Source of the DNA: Exiguobacterium aestuarii
Lineage (GTDB): Bacteria > Bacillota > Bacilli > Exiguobacteriales > Exiguobacteriaceae
Direction: 5' to 3'
Assembly (NCBI RefSeq): GCF_020171655.1
Contig: NZ_JAIVAC010000003.1
Coordinates: 124,001-188,000, forward strand
DNA: 64,000 nucleotides
Part shown: positions 7,103 through 15,020 of the stretch, piece by piece
How positions within the stretch are numbered: the stretch's first letter is position 1
Layout: each line of letters begins with the position of its first letter
The notes under the pieces: model-generated
What the model saw: the letters and a program-made list of their open reading frames with translations, nothing else
What the model was told of the DNA's origin: nothing
The model's database searches: none
Position numbers and translations under genes: made by a program

Positions 7103-9171
7103 CATTTCATCTCATATACTTTGACTTCACCAGGTTTTAAATCGACGTGGAGATTCCATTGTTCATCAAACGCATGTTCCGCATATGGCCACGAAGTTGG
7201 TGAATAGACCATCTCCGCAAAACGACTCGCGTTCCAATTTCGGCGACGTACACCATCAAGGGAAACCACGCCTCGTAACGACTCCCACATATATGTGTTC
7301 GCTACAACGAGCAACGTATCGTTCGTCTCCGGACGTAACCACGCGAACCCGATAAACGGTGCAAACGGCTCGTCTAAAATAAGTGGTTCAAAATGGTTCG
7401 GATCAACGAGTACATCAAGCCAACGGCGACGAATCTCTGCCACTTGATGCATCACTTCAATCATCTCATCTCGCTCCGGATGATCCCAATGGAACTGATA
7501 CGCATCAAAGAATGCGAGTTTTCCGAAATACGGGTCGGTCGGGAAGAGTTGATACGCTTCTTCAGGACGGCAATCGAGTCCGGTATTCATCGGCTGCGTT
7601 TCATATAATTCAAGTCCAGAGTTTATCATCGGGACGCCATTCGGCATAAAACCGTTCAAGACTGTCAACAACCGACTTGCTTGTCGTCCCCCTTCTCGCG
7701 TCGCCAGTCGACGTGTATCCGCTGTTTCCCCTGCTGCGAATACTGGAAGTGGTAAAAAGCGTGAGTCGTATAAGAATTGATGGGTTTCATGCGTGTCGAA
7801 TCGAGGTTCTTTGTAAAAACCATATCCGATGATCATGTTATAACCGGCATCTTTCGCCGCCCAAGCTCCTGCTTCAATCAATTCTTCCGCAATAAAGCTA
7901 AAGTTCGAATCGAGTGAACGTGGTTTTGCTAGAATGCGCTGTGCCAAATCGACAGGAAGTGCATGTCCCATATCGATTCGTGCGCCATCAATGCCATATT
8001 CGCGTTGATAGTGTGGAATGATATCAGCGAGCATCTCCCAGAGTGGTTCGTTGATGACATTTCCTCGGAATTGATTGGACTTGATTGAATCAAACAGAAT
8101 ATAAGGAGCGATATTCGCATCGTTCACATAAGGTGCCGCCGCAAGCGGATGGTCTAAGAAGAGACGGAAGTAAGTCACATCCGACCAAGGTGGTTGTGGA
8201 TCGTTGATACAGTCTGAAAAGGCAGGCGCTGTCGTCAATCCGAACTCTCGTTCAATCGTTGCGAGGACGTTTTCTTCTGGATGTTCGATCAAGAAAGCAC
8301 GTACCCGTTCCCATTTTTCAGCATCAAGTAAGTTCGGAGCCATCGAGAACCGTCTCAAGTGTTGCCAGACATCTTCTGAGTTGTACACCATTGGTAAGAA
8401 AGCAAATTCTGGTTTTACATTCTCTCCAATCCCCGGCACAGATGGTGGATGATAATAATCGACTTCGGCCAGCGGAATCCAGTAGAACCACTCCGGATTT
8501 TCAAGAATGAGTCGGTTGTCTCGCGCACATGTCCGAGGGATGACATCGATGACGACACGAATCCCTACCATGTGACAAGCTTCCACAAATGCAGAAAACT
8601 CTTCTTCGACAGTCATCGCATCGCCTGTCAACGTTTCCTTTAACTCTTCATCAATGGCAAAGAAATCTTGAACGGCATAAGGAGAGCCAAATTCACCTTT
8701 CTTGTTTTTATGGCTATGCTGAGAAATCGGTAACAGGAATAAAGTATCAATCCCCATATAAAGGAGATGTGGAATGAGCGCAAGCGTTTTCACAAATGTG
8801 CCTGTGTCTTTCATCCCTAGTGAGTTCTGCATCTCCACATAACCCGATCCATCATGATCCCAGGAAGTTGATGTACGAACTTGCATCGAATAGACAGAGG
8901 CACGCTTAATCCAATCGCCACCCGTCTGTAAATGGCCATCTGCACTCGCGATGGACGTATGATATGCTCGATTTTCTACCGCATATGGAAGAATCGCTTT
9001 CTCTATTGTTTCTACTAAAAAATCATACGGATTCACACGCTCGACCCCGTCACGAATCGGTTCAGAAGGAAAACGCATTCGATTCCATAGACTCGGAATC
9101 TCGTAAGTAAGGTTCGTACGCTGATCTTGTAACACCTGGTACAACTTGTGTAATGATGAATTCTCTGACAT
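7102..9171 (-). CDS. Glycoside hydrolase family 13 enzyme, possibly a maltosyltransferase-type transferase
   Basis: The 689-residue cytoplasmic protein has a GH13 (beta/alpha)8 barrel. The nucleophile Asp is at about 400 in DGARID, the acid/base Glu at about 429 in FIAEEL, and a third Asp at about 485 in ETADTRR. Two histidines usual in alpha-amylases are missing. Region I reads DVIPRT instead of DxxxNH, and region IV reads TAD instead of NHD. Loss of these histidines is known in GH13 transferases such as maltosyltransferases, so simple starch hydrolysis is doubtful. A C-terminal beta domain is present (VVANTYMWESLRG onwards). It appears monocistronic. A glycogen or maltodextrin role is inferred. 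Confidence 0.75.
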   Translation of the reverse strand: MSENSSLHKLYQVLQDQRTNLTYEIPSLWNRMRFPSEPIRDGVERVNPYDFLVETIEKAILPYAVENRAYHTSIASADGHLQTGGDWIKRASVYSMQVRTSTSWDHDGSGYVEMQNSLGMKDTGTFVKTLALIPHLLYMGIDTLFLLPISQHSHKNKKGEFGSPYAVQDFFAIDEELKETLTGDAMTVEEEFSAFVEACHMVGIRVVIDVIPRTCARDNRLILENPEWFYWIPLAEVDYYHPPSVPGIGENVKPEFAFLPMVYNSEDVWQHLRRFSMAPNLLDAEKWERVRAFLIEHPEENVLATIEREFGLTTAPAFSDCINDPQPPWSDVTYFRLFLDHPLAAAPYVNDANIAPYILFDSIKSNQFRGNVINEPLWEMLADIIPHYQREYGIDGARIDMGHALPVDLAQRILAKPRSLDSNFSFIAEELIEAGAWAAKDAGYNMIIGYGFYKEPRFDTHETHQFLYDSRFLPLPVFAAGETADTRRLATREGGRQASRLLTVLNGFMPNGVPMINSGLELYETQPMNTGLDCRPEEAYQLFPTDPYFGKLAFFDAYQFHWDHPERDEMIEVMHQVAEIRRRWLDVLVDPNHFEPLILDEPFAPFIGFAWLRPETNDTLLVVANTYMWESLRGVVSLDGVRRRNWNASRFAEMVYSPTSWPYAEHAFDEQWNLHVDLKPGEVKVYEMK

Positions 9172-9322
9172 ATTGACTCTCCTTAAGCTTCTAATGGTCT
9201 TCTGTTGTATAAAGTTCTTACACTAATTGATTATACATTTACCCGTTTTTTCCTTTTTCAAAAAAATATTTTCTGTCGATTTTTCCAAAATCATGTACGA
9301 TGGAGTAGAAAGGAGGGTCACG

Positions 9323-9946
9323 ATGTCACAACGAAAGTGGATTTTACTATGGATCAGCCTATCCGTGCTATCCATCTCAATCATCGGCATTTTTATTTTC
9401 CAATTGAGAGAGACGAATGAGCGGCTAGAAATCATACAAGATGAACAACTCGGCTCTTACGAGGTGATTGAAGATATTATGTATTATAATATTGAACGCG
9501 CAAACGCGATCCGTGGTTTACTCGCCTACGAAGATCGACATTTTTTAGAGATGTACTATAGCATGTCTCGGCAAGCTAGGGCATTGAAACAGTCCGTCAT
9601 CGATGACCCGGACACTCCGAGTTCCGTCCTCGATTTACTCGAGCGAGATGCCATATGGGAAAAAGAAGCCGACCGTGTACTCGTCATTTATGAAGAAGGT
9701 GACCTTGTTAAAGCAACAGCAGTAGCCGAGACGATGACGCAACTGCGACAGACTATCCTAGAAGATCTACGGTCGCTTAAACAGATGCAGTATAAAGATA
9801 TCCAGAAAGAGCTGATTGCAGCAGAAAATCAAGTCTCCTTCTTAACTCAAGTACTGTTTACCATCACGTTTTTATTGATTGCCATCATCGTCATCCTCAC
9901 CTTCTTGTTAGCACGTATCAAACCCCAACAGGAAACGGTCGAATAG
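9323..9946 (+). CDS. Membrane-anchored four-helix-bundle (4HB-MCP-like) sensor without output domain
   Basis: The 207-residue protein has a first transmembrane helix (about 8-28), an extracytoplasmic helical region (about 30-170), a second transmembrane helix (about 172-196) and only about 12 cytoplasmic residues. The helical region has the 4HB sensor look (MYYNIERANAIRGLLAYED). Full chemoreceptors and kinases continue into HAMP and signalling domains, which are absent here; the stop is followed at once by a terminator. The start at 9323 has AAAGGAGG 7 bases upstream; an earlier in-frame ATG lacks a site. It could be a stand-alone ligand-binding partner of another receptor, or a remnant. Confidence 0.7.
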   Translation: MSQRKWILLWISLSVLSISIIGIFIFQLRETNERLEIIQDEQLGSYEVIEDIMYYNIERANAIRGLLAYEDRHFLEMYYSMSRQARALKQSVIDDPDTPSSVLDLLERDAIWEKEADRVLVIYEEGDLVKATAVAETMTQLRQTILEDLRSLKQMQYKDIQKELIAAENQVSFLTQVLFTITFLLIAIIVILTFLLARIKPQQETVE

Positions 9947-9950
9947 AAAA

Positions 9951-9983
9951 AGGAGTGTTTCAGACTGATGCTGAAACACTCCT
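9951..9983. terminator. Bidirectional terminator between the 4HB gene and cadA
   Basis: AGGAGTGTTTCAG pairs perfectly with CTGAAACACTCCT around a 7-base loop, between two convergent genes. Confidence 0.85.
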
Positions 9984-9990
9984 CTTGTCA

Positions 9991-12033
9991 TCATGAAGTC
10001 ATTCGTAATAATCTCGTCGCATTCGCGATGGCAAGCAGTGCCACACCGACGTCTGCGAAGACAGCCTCCCACATGGTCGCAATTCCGAATAATCCTAAAA
10101 CCAAAACAAGCGCTTTCGTTCCGAACGCAAAGAAGATATTTTGCCAGACGACACGTTTTGTCTGCTTCCCGAGCTTGATGGCTCGGACCACATCGTTCGG
10201 GTCGTCATGCATCAAGACAACATCTGCTGCCGTGACCGCTGTATCACTTCCGACTCCCCCCATAACAAGTCCGACATCGGCCCGTGCCAACGCTGCCGCA
10301 TCGTTCATTCCATCTCCGACAAATGCAACTTTTTGGGAGGCGGTCATCTGTTCAATCGCTTCTACTTTTTCGTGCGGAAGCAATTCGCCTCGCACCTCAT
10401 CTAGTCCTAGTCGTTCGCCGATTGTTGTAGCGACTTCGCGGCGGTCTCCCGATAACATCACCGTCCGGTATCCGGCTTCCTTCAACGCTTGGATTGCAGG
10501 ATACGCATCCGGCTTCACCGTATCCATTAATTCGATTCGCCCTAGCCAACGATTGTTTTTCATCACGTGAACACTTGTCCCAATCGATGTATCCTCAATC
10601 GTTTGACCTAAATACCTCATATATCGAGCACTACCCACGTTAATGTAATCATCGCCATCATGGGCATGGAGACCATATCCAGGCTCTTCTTGAATCGATT
10701 CGAACGGCTGAACGTCTCCGACTCGATTGACGATGGCTCGCGCGAGCGGATGATTCGATGCCCGTTCGACGCGAGCGGCAAGGTGCAACAATTCTTCAGC
10801 ATGTACCCCTTCTGTCGTCACAACATTTGTTACTTCAAATCGCCCTGTCGTCAACGTTCCTGTCTTATCAAAAACAATCGTGTCCACTTCTGTTAACGCG
10901 TCTAGATATTCTCCACCTTTTACAAGAACGCCTTGTTTAGAGCCCGCTCCGATTCCACCAAAATAACCTAATGGAATCGAAATGACGAACGCACATGGAC
11001 AACTGATGACGAGGAAAATGAGCGCACGGTAAACCCACTCTGACAAGTCTCCGACAAATAGCGGTGGGACAAATGCGACGAGTGTCGCCATGACGACAAC
11101 GAAAGGTGTATAGACTTTCGCCAATCGGGTAATCATCTGTTCTGTCTTCGCCTTTTTCCCGTTCGCCTCTTCTACGAGGGCAATCATCTTTTGAAGGCTC
11201 GATTCAGCGGCGAGCTTCGTCGTTCGGATGACGAGTCGTCCCTCCAAATTAATCATCCCCGCCAACACCTCTTCACCCGCTCTCACTTGACGAGGAACCG
11301 CCTCACCTGTCAATGAAGCTGTATCGAGTGAACTCGCACCACTGAATACACTCCCATCCATCGGAACGAGTTCTCCGGCACGGACAATCAGGTGTGAACC
11401 GACCGCTACATCTTCTGGCAATCGCTCGACTTCTTCCTCACCAACTAGTACGCGAGCGAGTGTTGGTCTCATGTTTAACAAAGATTGTATCGACTTCCGC
11501 GAAGCGCGTACCGCACGCCCTTGCACGTATTCTCCAAGTTGATAAAACAACATGACCGCTACGGCTTCCGGATATTCGGCAATCGCGAATGCCCCGATGG
11601 TCGCGATGGTCATTAAGAACTTTTCGTCAAACCATTCCCTGTGCCATACATTTCGGACGGCACCATAAACGACATCATATCCAGCTAGCCCATACGCTAC
11701 GATGTAGCCTGGAATGGAATCCATCCAAAGGGCAATTGAAAATATGAGGGCAGCCGCAAGGAATCGCCAAAGGACCGTATCTCGTTGTTCGGTTTGATCT
11801 TCCTCTGTTTTGATAAACTTCGCACCCGGTTCGATTCGTTTCATCGTCTGCTCGATTGACTCGAGCATCGCTTTGCGTTCAGAGACATCAATCCATTCAA
11901 TCACCATTCGACTCGTTGCGAAATCAATTTGGCAAGATGCCACTTCTTCGCGCTTTGTAACATCCCGCTCGATTTTCGCCGCACAGTTCGTGCAAGTGAT
12001 TCCAGACACAGGTAATACGTCTCGATTCCTCAT
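9991..12033 (-). CDS. cadA: Cd2+/Zn2+-exporting P1B-type ATPase
   Basis: The 680-residue protein has an N-terminal heavy-metal-associated domain with CTNC (residues 14-17). The intramembrane CPC motif is at about 345-347, the phosphorylation site DKTGT at about 389, and GDGMND in the hinge. The CPC and the linked CadC-type regulator point to Cd/Zn/Pb export rather than copper. The start is the ATG after AGGGGGAACGAG; an upstream TTG in the same frame overlaps the operator and has no ribosome site. It has its own promoter and operator although cadC lies just upstream. Confidence 0.92.
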   Translation of the reverse strand: MRNRDVLPVSGITCTNCAAKIERDVTKREEVASCQIDFATSRMVIEWIDVSERKAMLESIEQTMKRIEPGAKFIKTEEDQTEQRDTVLWRFLAAALIFSIALWMDSIPGYIVAYGLAGYDVVYGAVRNVWHREWFDEKFLMTIATIGAFAIAEYPEAVAVMLFYQLGEYVQGRAVRASRKSIQSLLNMRPTLARVLVGEEEVERLPEDVAVGSHLIVRAGELVPMDGSVFSGASSLDTASLTGEAVPRQVRAGEEVLAGMINLEGRLVIRTTKLAAESSLQKMIALVEEANGKKAKTEQMITRLAKVYTPFVVVMATLVAFVPPLFVGDLSEWVYRALIFLVISCPCAFVISIPLGYFGGIGAGSKQGVLVKGGEYLDALTEVDTIVFDKTGTLTTGRFEVTNVVTTEGVHAEELLHLAARVERASNHPLARAIVNRVGDVQPFESIQEEPGYGLHAHDGDDYINVGSARYMRYLGQTIEDTSIGTSVHVMKNNRWLGRIELMDTVKPDAYPAIQALKEAGYRTVMLSGDRREVATTIGERLGLDEVRGELLPHEKVEAIEQMTASQKVAFVGDGMNDAAALARADVGLVMGGVGSDTAVTAADVVLMHDDPNDVVRAIKLGKQTKRVVWQNIFFAFGTKALVLVLGLFGIATMWEAVFADVGVALLAIANATRLLRMTS

Positions 12034-12048
12034 CTCGTTCCCCCTAAC

Positions 12049-12068
12049 ATTCAAACGTTCATTTGAAT
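12049..12068. promoter_or_regulatory. CadC/ArsR-type operator of cadA
   Basis: ATTCAAA and TTTGAAT form a perfect 7-bp inverted repeat around CGTTCA. The AT-rich TTCAA...TTGAA form is that of ArsR/SmtB-family sites. It begins right after the -10 box, so bound repressor would block initiation. Confidence 0.65.
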
Positions 12069-12070
12069 AT

Positions 12071-12099
12071 ATCGTAACGCGAAATGAAATTCATGACAA
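12071..12099 (-). promoter_or_regulatory. Promoter of cadA
   Basis: On the minus strand, TTGTCA (12094-12099) and TACGAT (12071-12076) are separated by exactly 17 bases. They lie between the cadC terminator and the cadA operator. Confidence 0.65.
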
Positions 12100-12102
12100 T
12101 AG

Positions 12103-12137
12103 GAAAAAATGACCGAACCCTAAAAGGATTGGTCATT
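12103..12137 (-). terminator. Intrinsic terminator after cadC
   Basis: AATGACC pairs with GGTCATT, with a partial inner stem, and is followed by a TTTTTT tract on the minus strand. It begins 4 bases after the cadC stop and separates cadC from cadA. Confidence 0.65.
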
Positions 12138-12141
12138 GGAT

Positions 12142-12504
12142 TCAAGCATCTTTCTGTTCTTCGCTATGGGCTAGCGCAATTTCAACAAGCTGTCTGACAT
12201 GTTCGTCGTCTAATGAATAATACACGACTTTCCCCTCTTTGCGATATTTCACTAGTCCTTGTTCGAGTAACGTCCGTAAATGATGGGATGCGGTCGCATT
12301 TGAATGACCGATGACGGCGGCAACATCACAAACGCAAAGTTCATGTTCGAGCGTCAGGACATACAGTACTTTCAAACGAGTCGGGTCAGCGAACGCTTTA
12401 AACAACCGACTGACACGCGGGGCATCCAATTGTGCCAAGGCAGTTTGTAGCGTTGGTACGTCTTCTGATTGGATCCCAATCGTCTCACATTGGGGCACTT
12501 TCAT
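12142..12504 (-). CDS. cadC: CadC-type ArsR/SmtB family metal-sensing repressor
   Basis: The 120-residue winged-helix repressor has SNATASHHLRTLLEQGLV as the recognition helix region. It retains the CadC metal-sensing residues: ELCVCD (Cys57, Cys59) and one N-terminal cysteine (Cys6). It also keeps the alpha-5 structural zinc pattern Asp100-x-His102 with His113 and Glu116. Only one N-terminal Cys is seen, where the staphylococcal protein has two. The start at 12504 is preceded by GAGGTG; the longer upstream reading frame has no ribosome site. It should derepress cadA on Cd, Pb or Zn binding. Confidence 0.9.
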   Translation of the reverse strand: MKVPQCETIGIQSEDVPTLQTALAQLDAPRVSRLFKAFADPTRLKVLYVLTLEHELCVCDVAAVIGHSNATASHHLRTLLEQGLVKYRKEGKVVYYSLDDEHVRQLVEIALAHSEEQKDA

Positions 12505-12591
12505 ATTTTTCACCTCGTCTTTTATGTGTATATAGTGTAGCAAAAAATCGGCGACATATCTGTTATATATTATAGTTGACTTATACACTTC

Positions 12592-12600
12592 TGTTATAAT
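12592..12600 (+). promoter_or_regulatory. Extended -10 promoter of the small cysteine-rich gene
   Basis: TGTTATAAT is an extended -10 element about 57 bases before the ATG at 12657. A TTGACT is present upstream but only 13 bases away, too close to act as the usual -35. Confidence 0.5.
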
Positions 12601-12656
12601 ACAATCATGACAACAACCAAGACTGTCAGACAATTTACCGAAGGAGGCATTTTCAT

Positions 12657-12815
12657 ATGAATGAATGGGCGAGCCGACTCGAATCATCTGTCGAGTTTTA
12701 TCAAAAATTACCTGATAAGACATGTCAGGAATGCGGAAACCATATGGACGAACAGTGCGAGTCATACGAAACGACTTGTGCTTCATGTACAGAAAAGCTG
12801 CAACTCGCAGAATAA
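12657..12815 (+). CDS. Small cysteine-rich protein, YhfH-like zinc-ribbon
   Basis: A 52-codon gene begins MNEWASRLESSVEFYQKLPD and ends TEKLQLAE. It has five cysteines in CQEC, a lone C and CASC, the layout of a tiny zinc ribbon. The segment FYQKLPDKTCQECG...EQCESY resembles, from memory, the YhfH-like small protein family of bacilli. It has AAGGAGG 9 bases before the ATG, an extended -10 promoter and a perfect terminator right after the stop, so it is a real gene. It is divergent from cadC. The function is unknown; metal binding is inferred from the cysteines. Confidence 0.75.
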   Translation: MNEWASRLESSVEFYQKLPDKTCQECGNHMDEQCESYETTCASCTEKLQLAE

Positions 12816-12848
12816 ACACAACACCCCTTCGATGAAGGGGTGTTGTGT
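12816..12848. terminator. Bidirectional terminator
   Basis: ACACAACACCCCTTC pairs perfectly with GAAGGGGTGTTGTGT around GAT, directly after the stop of the small gene and facing the crcB genes. Confidence 0.85.
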
Positions 12849-12849
12849 A

Positions 12850-13191
12850 TTACATCGACCAACCGATGTAAGCCGCAATAAGTCCAAACAGATAGGTCGC
12901 AAGTAAATAGAGACCAAATTGAATCCAGTCTTTTGTCGCAAACCGCATCAATTCAAGTTTTAAGGTCGAGAAGGTCGTAAACGAACCAAAAAATCCGATA
13001 CCTAAAAAGAGGATGAGTGATTGCTGATCGGTGTGCGCGTACAAATACCCGAGACCAAACGACCCTGTTATATTGACGAACAACGTCGCCCACGGAAATG
13101 TTGAATCGGACCATTTTTTCATGGCCTGACCGATTGCGAAGCGGAGAATCGCACCGATGAAAGCGCCAGCTGCAATCCAAATAAGCATCAT
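12850..13191 (-). CDS. crcB: Fluoride channel subunit (Fluc/CrcB)
   Basis: The 113-residue protein has four transmembrane helices. It shows the Fluc signatures NITGSFGLG and GFFGSFTTFST, the latter holding the phenylalanines and polar residues of the fluoride path. Fluc proteins work as antiparallel dimers; many Firmicutes encode two different subunits in tandem, as here. The ATG overlaps the stop of the upstream crcB copy by 4 bp, so the two are coupled. It protects against cytoplasmic fluoride. Confidence 0.93.
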   Translation of the reverse strand: MMLIWIAAGAFIGAILRFAIGQAMKKWSDSTFPWATLFVNITGSFGLGYLYAHTDQQSLILFLGIGFFGSFTTFSTLKLELMRFATKDWIQFGLYLLATYLFGLIAAYIGWSM

Positions 13192-13580
13192 TTCACTTCA
13201 CCTCTTGTCGACGTTTTTGTTCCAACGTGATAGCCGACCCAAGAACTGCATAAACCGAGTGTGATGCTGAGGAATACATATGCAACAGCGAGAAGTACAT
13301 GATCATGTTCAACTAATTGAATCGTTTCTACACTAAACGTGGAAAACGTGGTAAATGACCCAATCATTCCGGTTCCGATAATCGTGACGATTTGAGGAGA
13401 AGGTTTTCCCGCTTGAAGGAATCGATGCGTCAGCCATCCTAACAGAAAGCTTCCAATTAAATTGATGAGGAGTGTCGCGACTGGAAACGGGCTCGTTCCG
13501 AAAGAAGCGATTAGTAATCCAAGTCCGTACCGTGCCAACGCTCCAACTGCACCTGCTAACCCAACATATACGTACAGCAT
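13188..13580 (-). CDS. crcB: Fluoride channel subunit (Fluc/CrcB), second copy
   Basis: The 130-residue protein has four transmembrane helices, with NLIGSFLLG and GMIGSFTTFSTFSVE as Fluc signatures. I use the ATG at 13580 (MLYVYVGLAGAVGALARYG) because GGGAGG lies 7 bases upstream and family similarity begins there; the longer frame upstream runs through the rocD terminator. It pairs with the adjacent crcB as a probable heterodimer. No fluoride-riboswitch consensus is visible upstream. Confidence 0.92.
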   Translation of the reverse strand: MLYVYVGLAGAVGALARYGLGLLIASFGTSPFPVATLLINLIGSFLLGWLTHRFLQAGKPSPQIVTIIGTGMIGSFTTFSTFSVETIQLVEHDHVLLAVAYVFLSITLGLCSSWVGYHVGTKTSTRGEVK

Positions 13581-13591
13581 CTCATGCCCTC

Positions 13592-13618
13592 CCCCACGAA
13601 AAAGACACCTGCAACATA
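13592..13618 (-). terminator. Terminator between rocD and the crcB pair
   Basis: On the minus strand GACACCTG pairs with CAGGTGTC and is followed by TTTTT. It lies after rocD and just before the crcB ribosome site. A TATAAT with an extended TG sits between rocD and this hairpin, so attenuation of crcB cannot be excluded. Confidence 0.65.
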
Positions 13619-13662
13619 CAGGTGTCCATTCAACTGAGGCTATTATACCAAGCTGTCCCTGT

Positions 13663-14865
13663 TTACGAAATAGCTGCCGGAGCAAGAACTGCTTCGATTG
13701 CTTCAAACGCTTGGTCGAGCTCTTCTTTCGTGATGACGAGAGGTGGCGCCAATCGAATGACTGTCTCATGCGTTTCTTTGCAGAGGAGTCCACGTTCTTT
13801 GAGTGCTTCACAATATGGACGAGCTGCTTCCGTCAATTCGATGCCGATGAATAATCCGCGTCCACGGACGTCGCGAATCATCGGATTGTCGATTGATTTC
13901 AAACGTTCCATGAAATACGTCCCTAGCTCTAGTGAGCGTTCGACAAGTTTCTCTTCTTCCAACACTTCGAGCGCTGCGACTGAGACCGCGGAAGCGAGCG
14001 GGTTTCCACCAAATGTCGAGCCATGTGATCCTGGATTAAATACAGAGAGAATCTCTTGATCCGCGGCAACGCATGAGATCGGGAAGACACCGCCTCCAAG
14101 CGCTTTTCCGAGAATGTACATATCCGGTGTGACATCTTCCCACTCGATGGCAAACCATTTTCCTGAACGGCCGAGCCCAGACTGAATTTCATCAGCGACG
14201 AACAGGACGTTGTGTTGTTGACAGAGTTCAGATGCACGTTTCAAGTAACCTTCTGGTGGAATGATGATTCCTGCCTCACCTTGAATCGGTTCCACGATAA
14301 ACGCTGCTGTATTCTCTGTGATTGCCGCTTCAAATGCATCGATATCGCCATATGGTACGACTTTGAATCCTGGCAATAATGGTCCAAACCCACGTTGGTA
14401 CTCTGCTTCAGTCGACATCGACACAGCAGCCATCGTCCGTCCATGGAAGTTTCCTGTACATACGATGATTTCAGCTTGACCTGGAATCCCTTTCACTTCA
14501 TATGCCCAACGACGAGCAGTTTTTACTGCTGTCTCTACGGCTTCTGCGCCCGTGTTCATCGGCAACACCATTTGTTTCTTTGTAAGCGTTACCACTTTGT
14601 CGTAAAAACGTCCGAGTTGATCGTTGTAAAAGGCACGTGACGTCAACGTAATCTTATCCGCCTGATCTTTGAGCGCTTGAATGATTTTCGGATGGCAGTG
14701 TCCCTGGTTGACTGCAGAGTATGCACTTAACATATCCATGTAGCGATTCCCCTCAGGATCGGTTACCCAAATCCCTTTCGCCTCCGAAATAACGATCGGT
14801 AGTGGATGATAGTTGTGCGCCCCGAATTTTTCTGTCAGCTCAATCACATCATGTGTTTTTGACAT
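13663..14865 (-). CDS. rocD: Ornithine aminotransferase
   Basis: The 400-residue class-III PLP aminotransferase has [19 protein letters not shown] for the phosphate-binding region. FVADEIQSG and ILGKALGGG follow, with Lys254 as the Schiff-base lysine. It converts L-ornithine and 2-oxoglutarate to glutamate semialdehyde and glutamate in arginine breakdown. Length and N-terminus match Bacillus RocD. The start follows GGGGGAAGCAAT. The usual rocA/rocR neighbours are not adjacent. Confidence 0.92.
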   Translation of the reverse strand: MSKTHDVIELTEKFGAHNYHPLPIVISEAKGIWVTDPEGNRYMDMLSAYSAVNQGHCHPKIIQALKDQADKITLTSRAFYNDQLGRFYDKVVTLTKKQMVLPMNTGAEAVETAVKTARRWAYEVKGIPGQAEIIVCTGNFHGRTMAAVSMSTEAEYQRGFGPLLPGFKVVPYGDIDAFEAAITENTAAFIVEPIQGEAGIIIPPEGYLKRASELCQQHNVLFVADEIQSGLGRSGKWFAIEWEDVTPDMYILGKALGGGVFPISCVAADQEILSVFNPGSHGSTFGGNPLASAVSVAALEVLEEEKLVERSLELGTYFMERLKSIDNPMIRDVRGRGLFIGIELTEAARPYCEALKERGLLCKETHETVIRLAPPLVITKEELDQAFEAIEAVLAPAAIS

Positions 14866-15020
14866 ATTGCTTCCCCCTTATTCAAAACTATCTTACCCTT
14901 TCAGTATATGATGTCCCTCTTTCTTTTGACAATGGCGAACTTAAGCATTCCTTGAATTGGCAAAATCAGGTACACTGACAGTAGAATATGCATTTAGCAT
15001 GACAGATTGGAGGAAATGAT

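Noticed and set aside
8780-8795. cre-like sequence (CGCAAGCGTTTTCA) in the GH13 gene
   Set aside because: One mismatch, about 380 bp inside the coding region, and the codons encode a normal protein stretch; too weak to call.
9968-10570. 200-codon open frame antisense to cadA
   Set aside because: No ribosome site, no family likeness, and the opposite strand is a well conserved P-type ATPase; it is a codon-bias shadow.
13580-13662. Fluoride riboswitch before crcB
   Set aside because: The conserved GGCGATGG-type core and pseudoknot are not visible; only a terminator hairpin is present.
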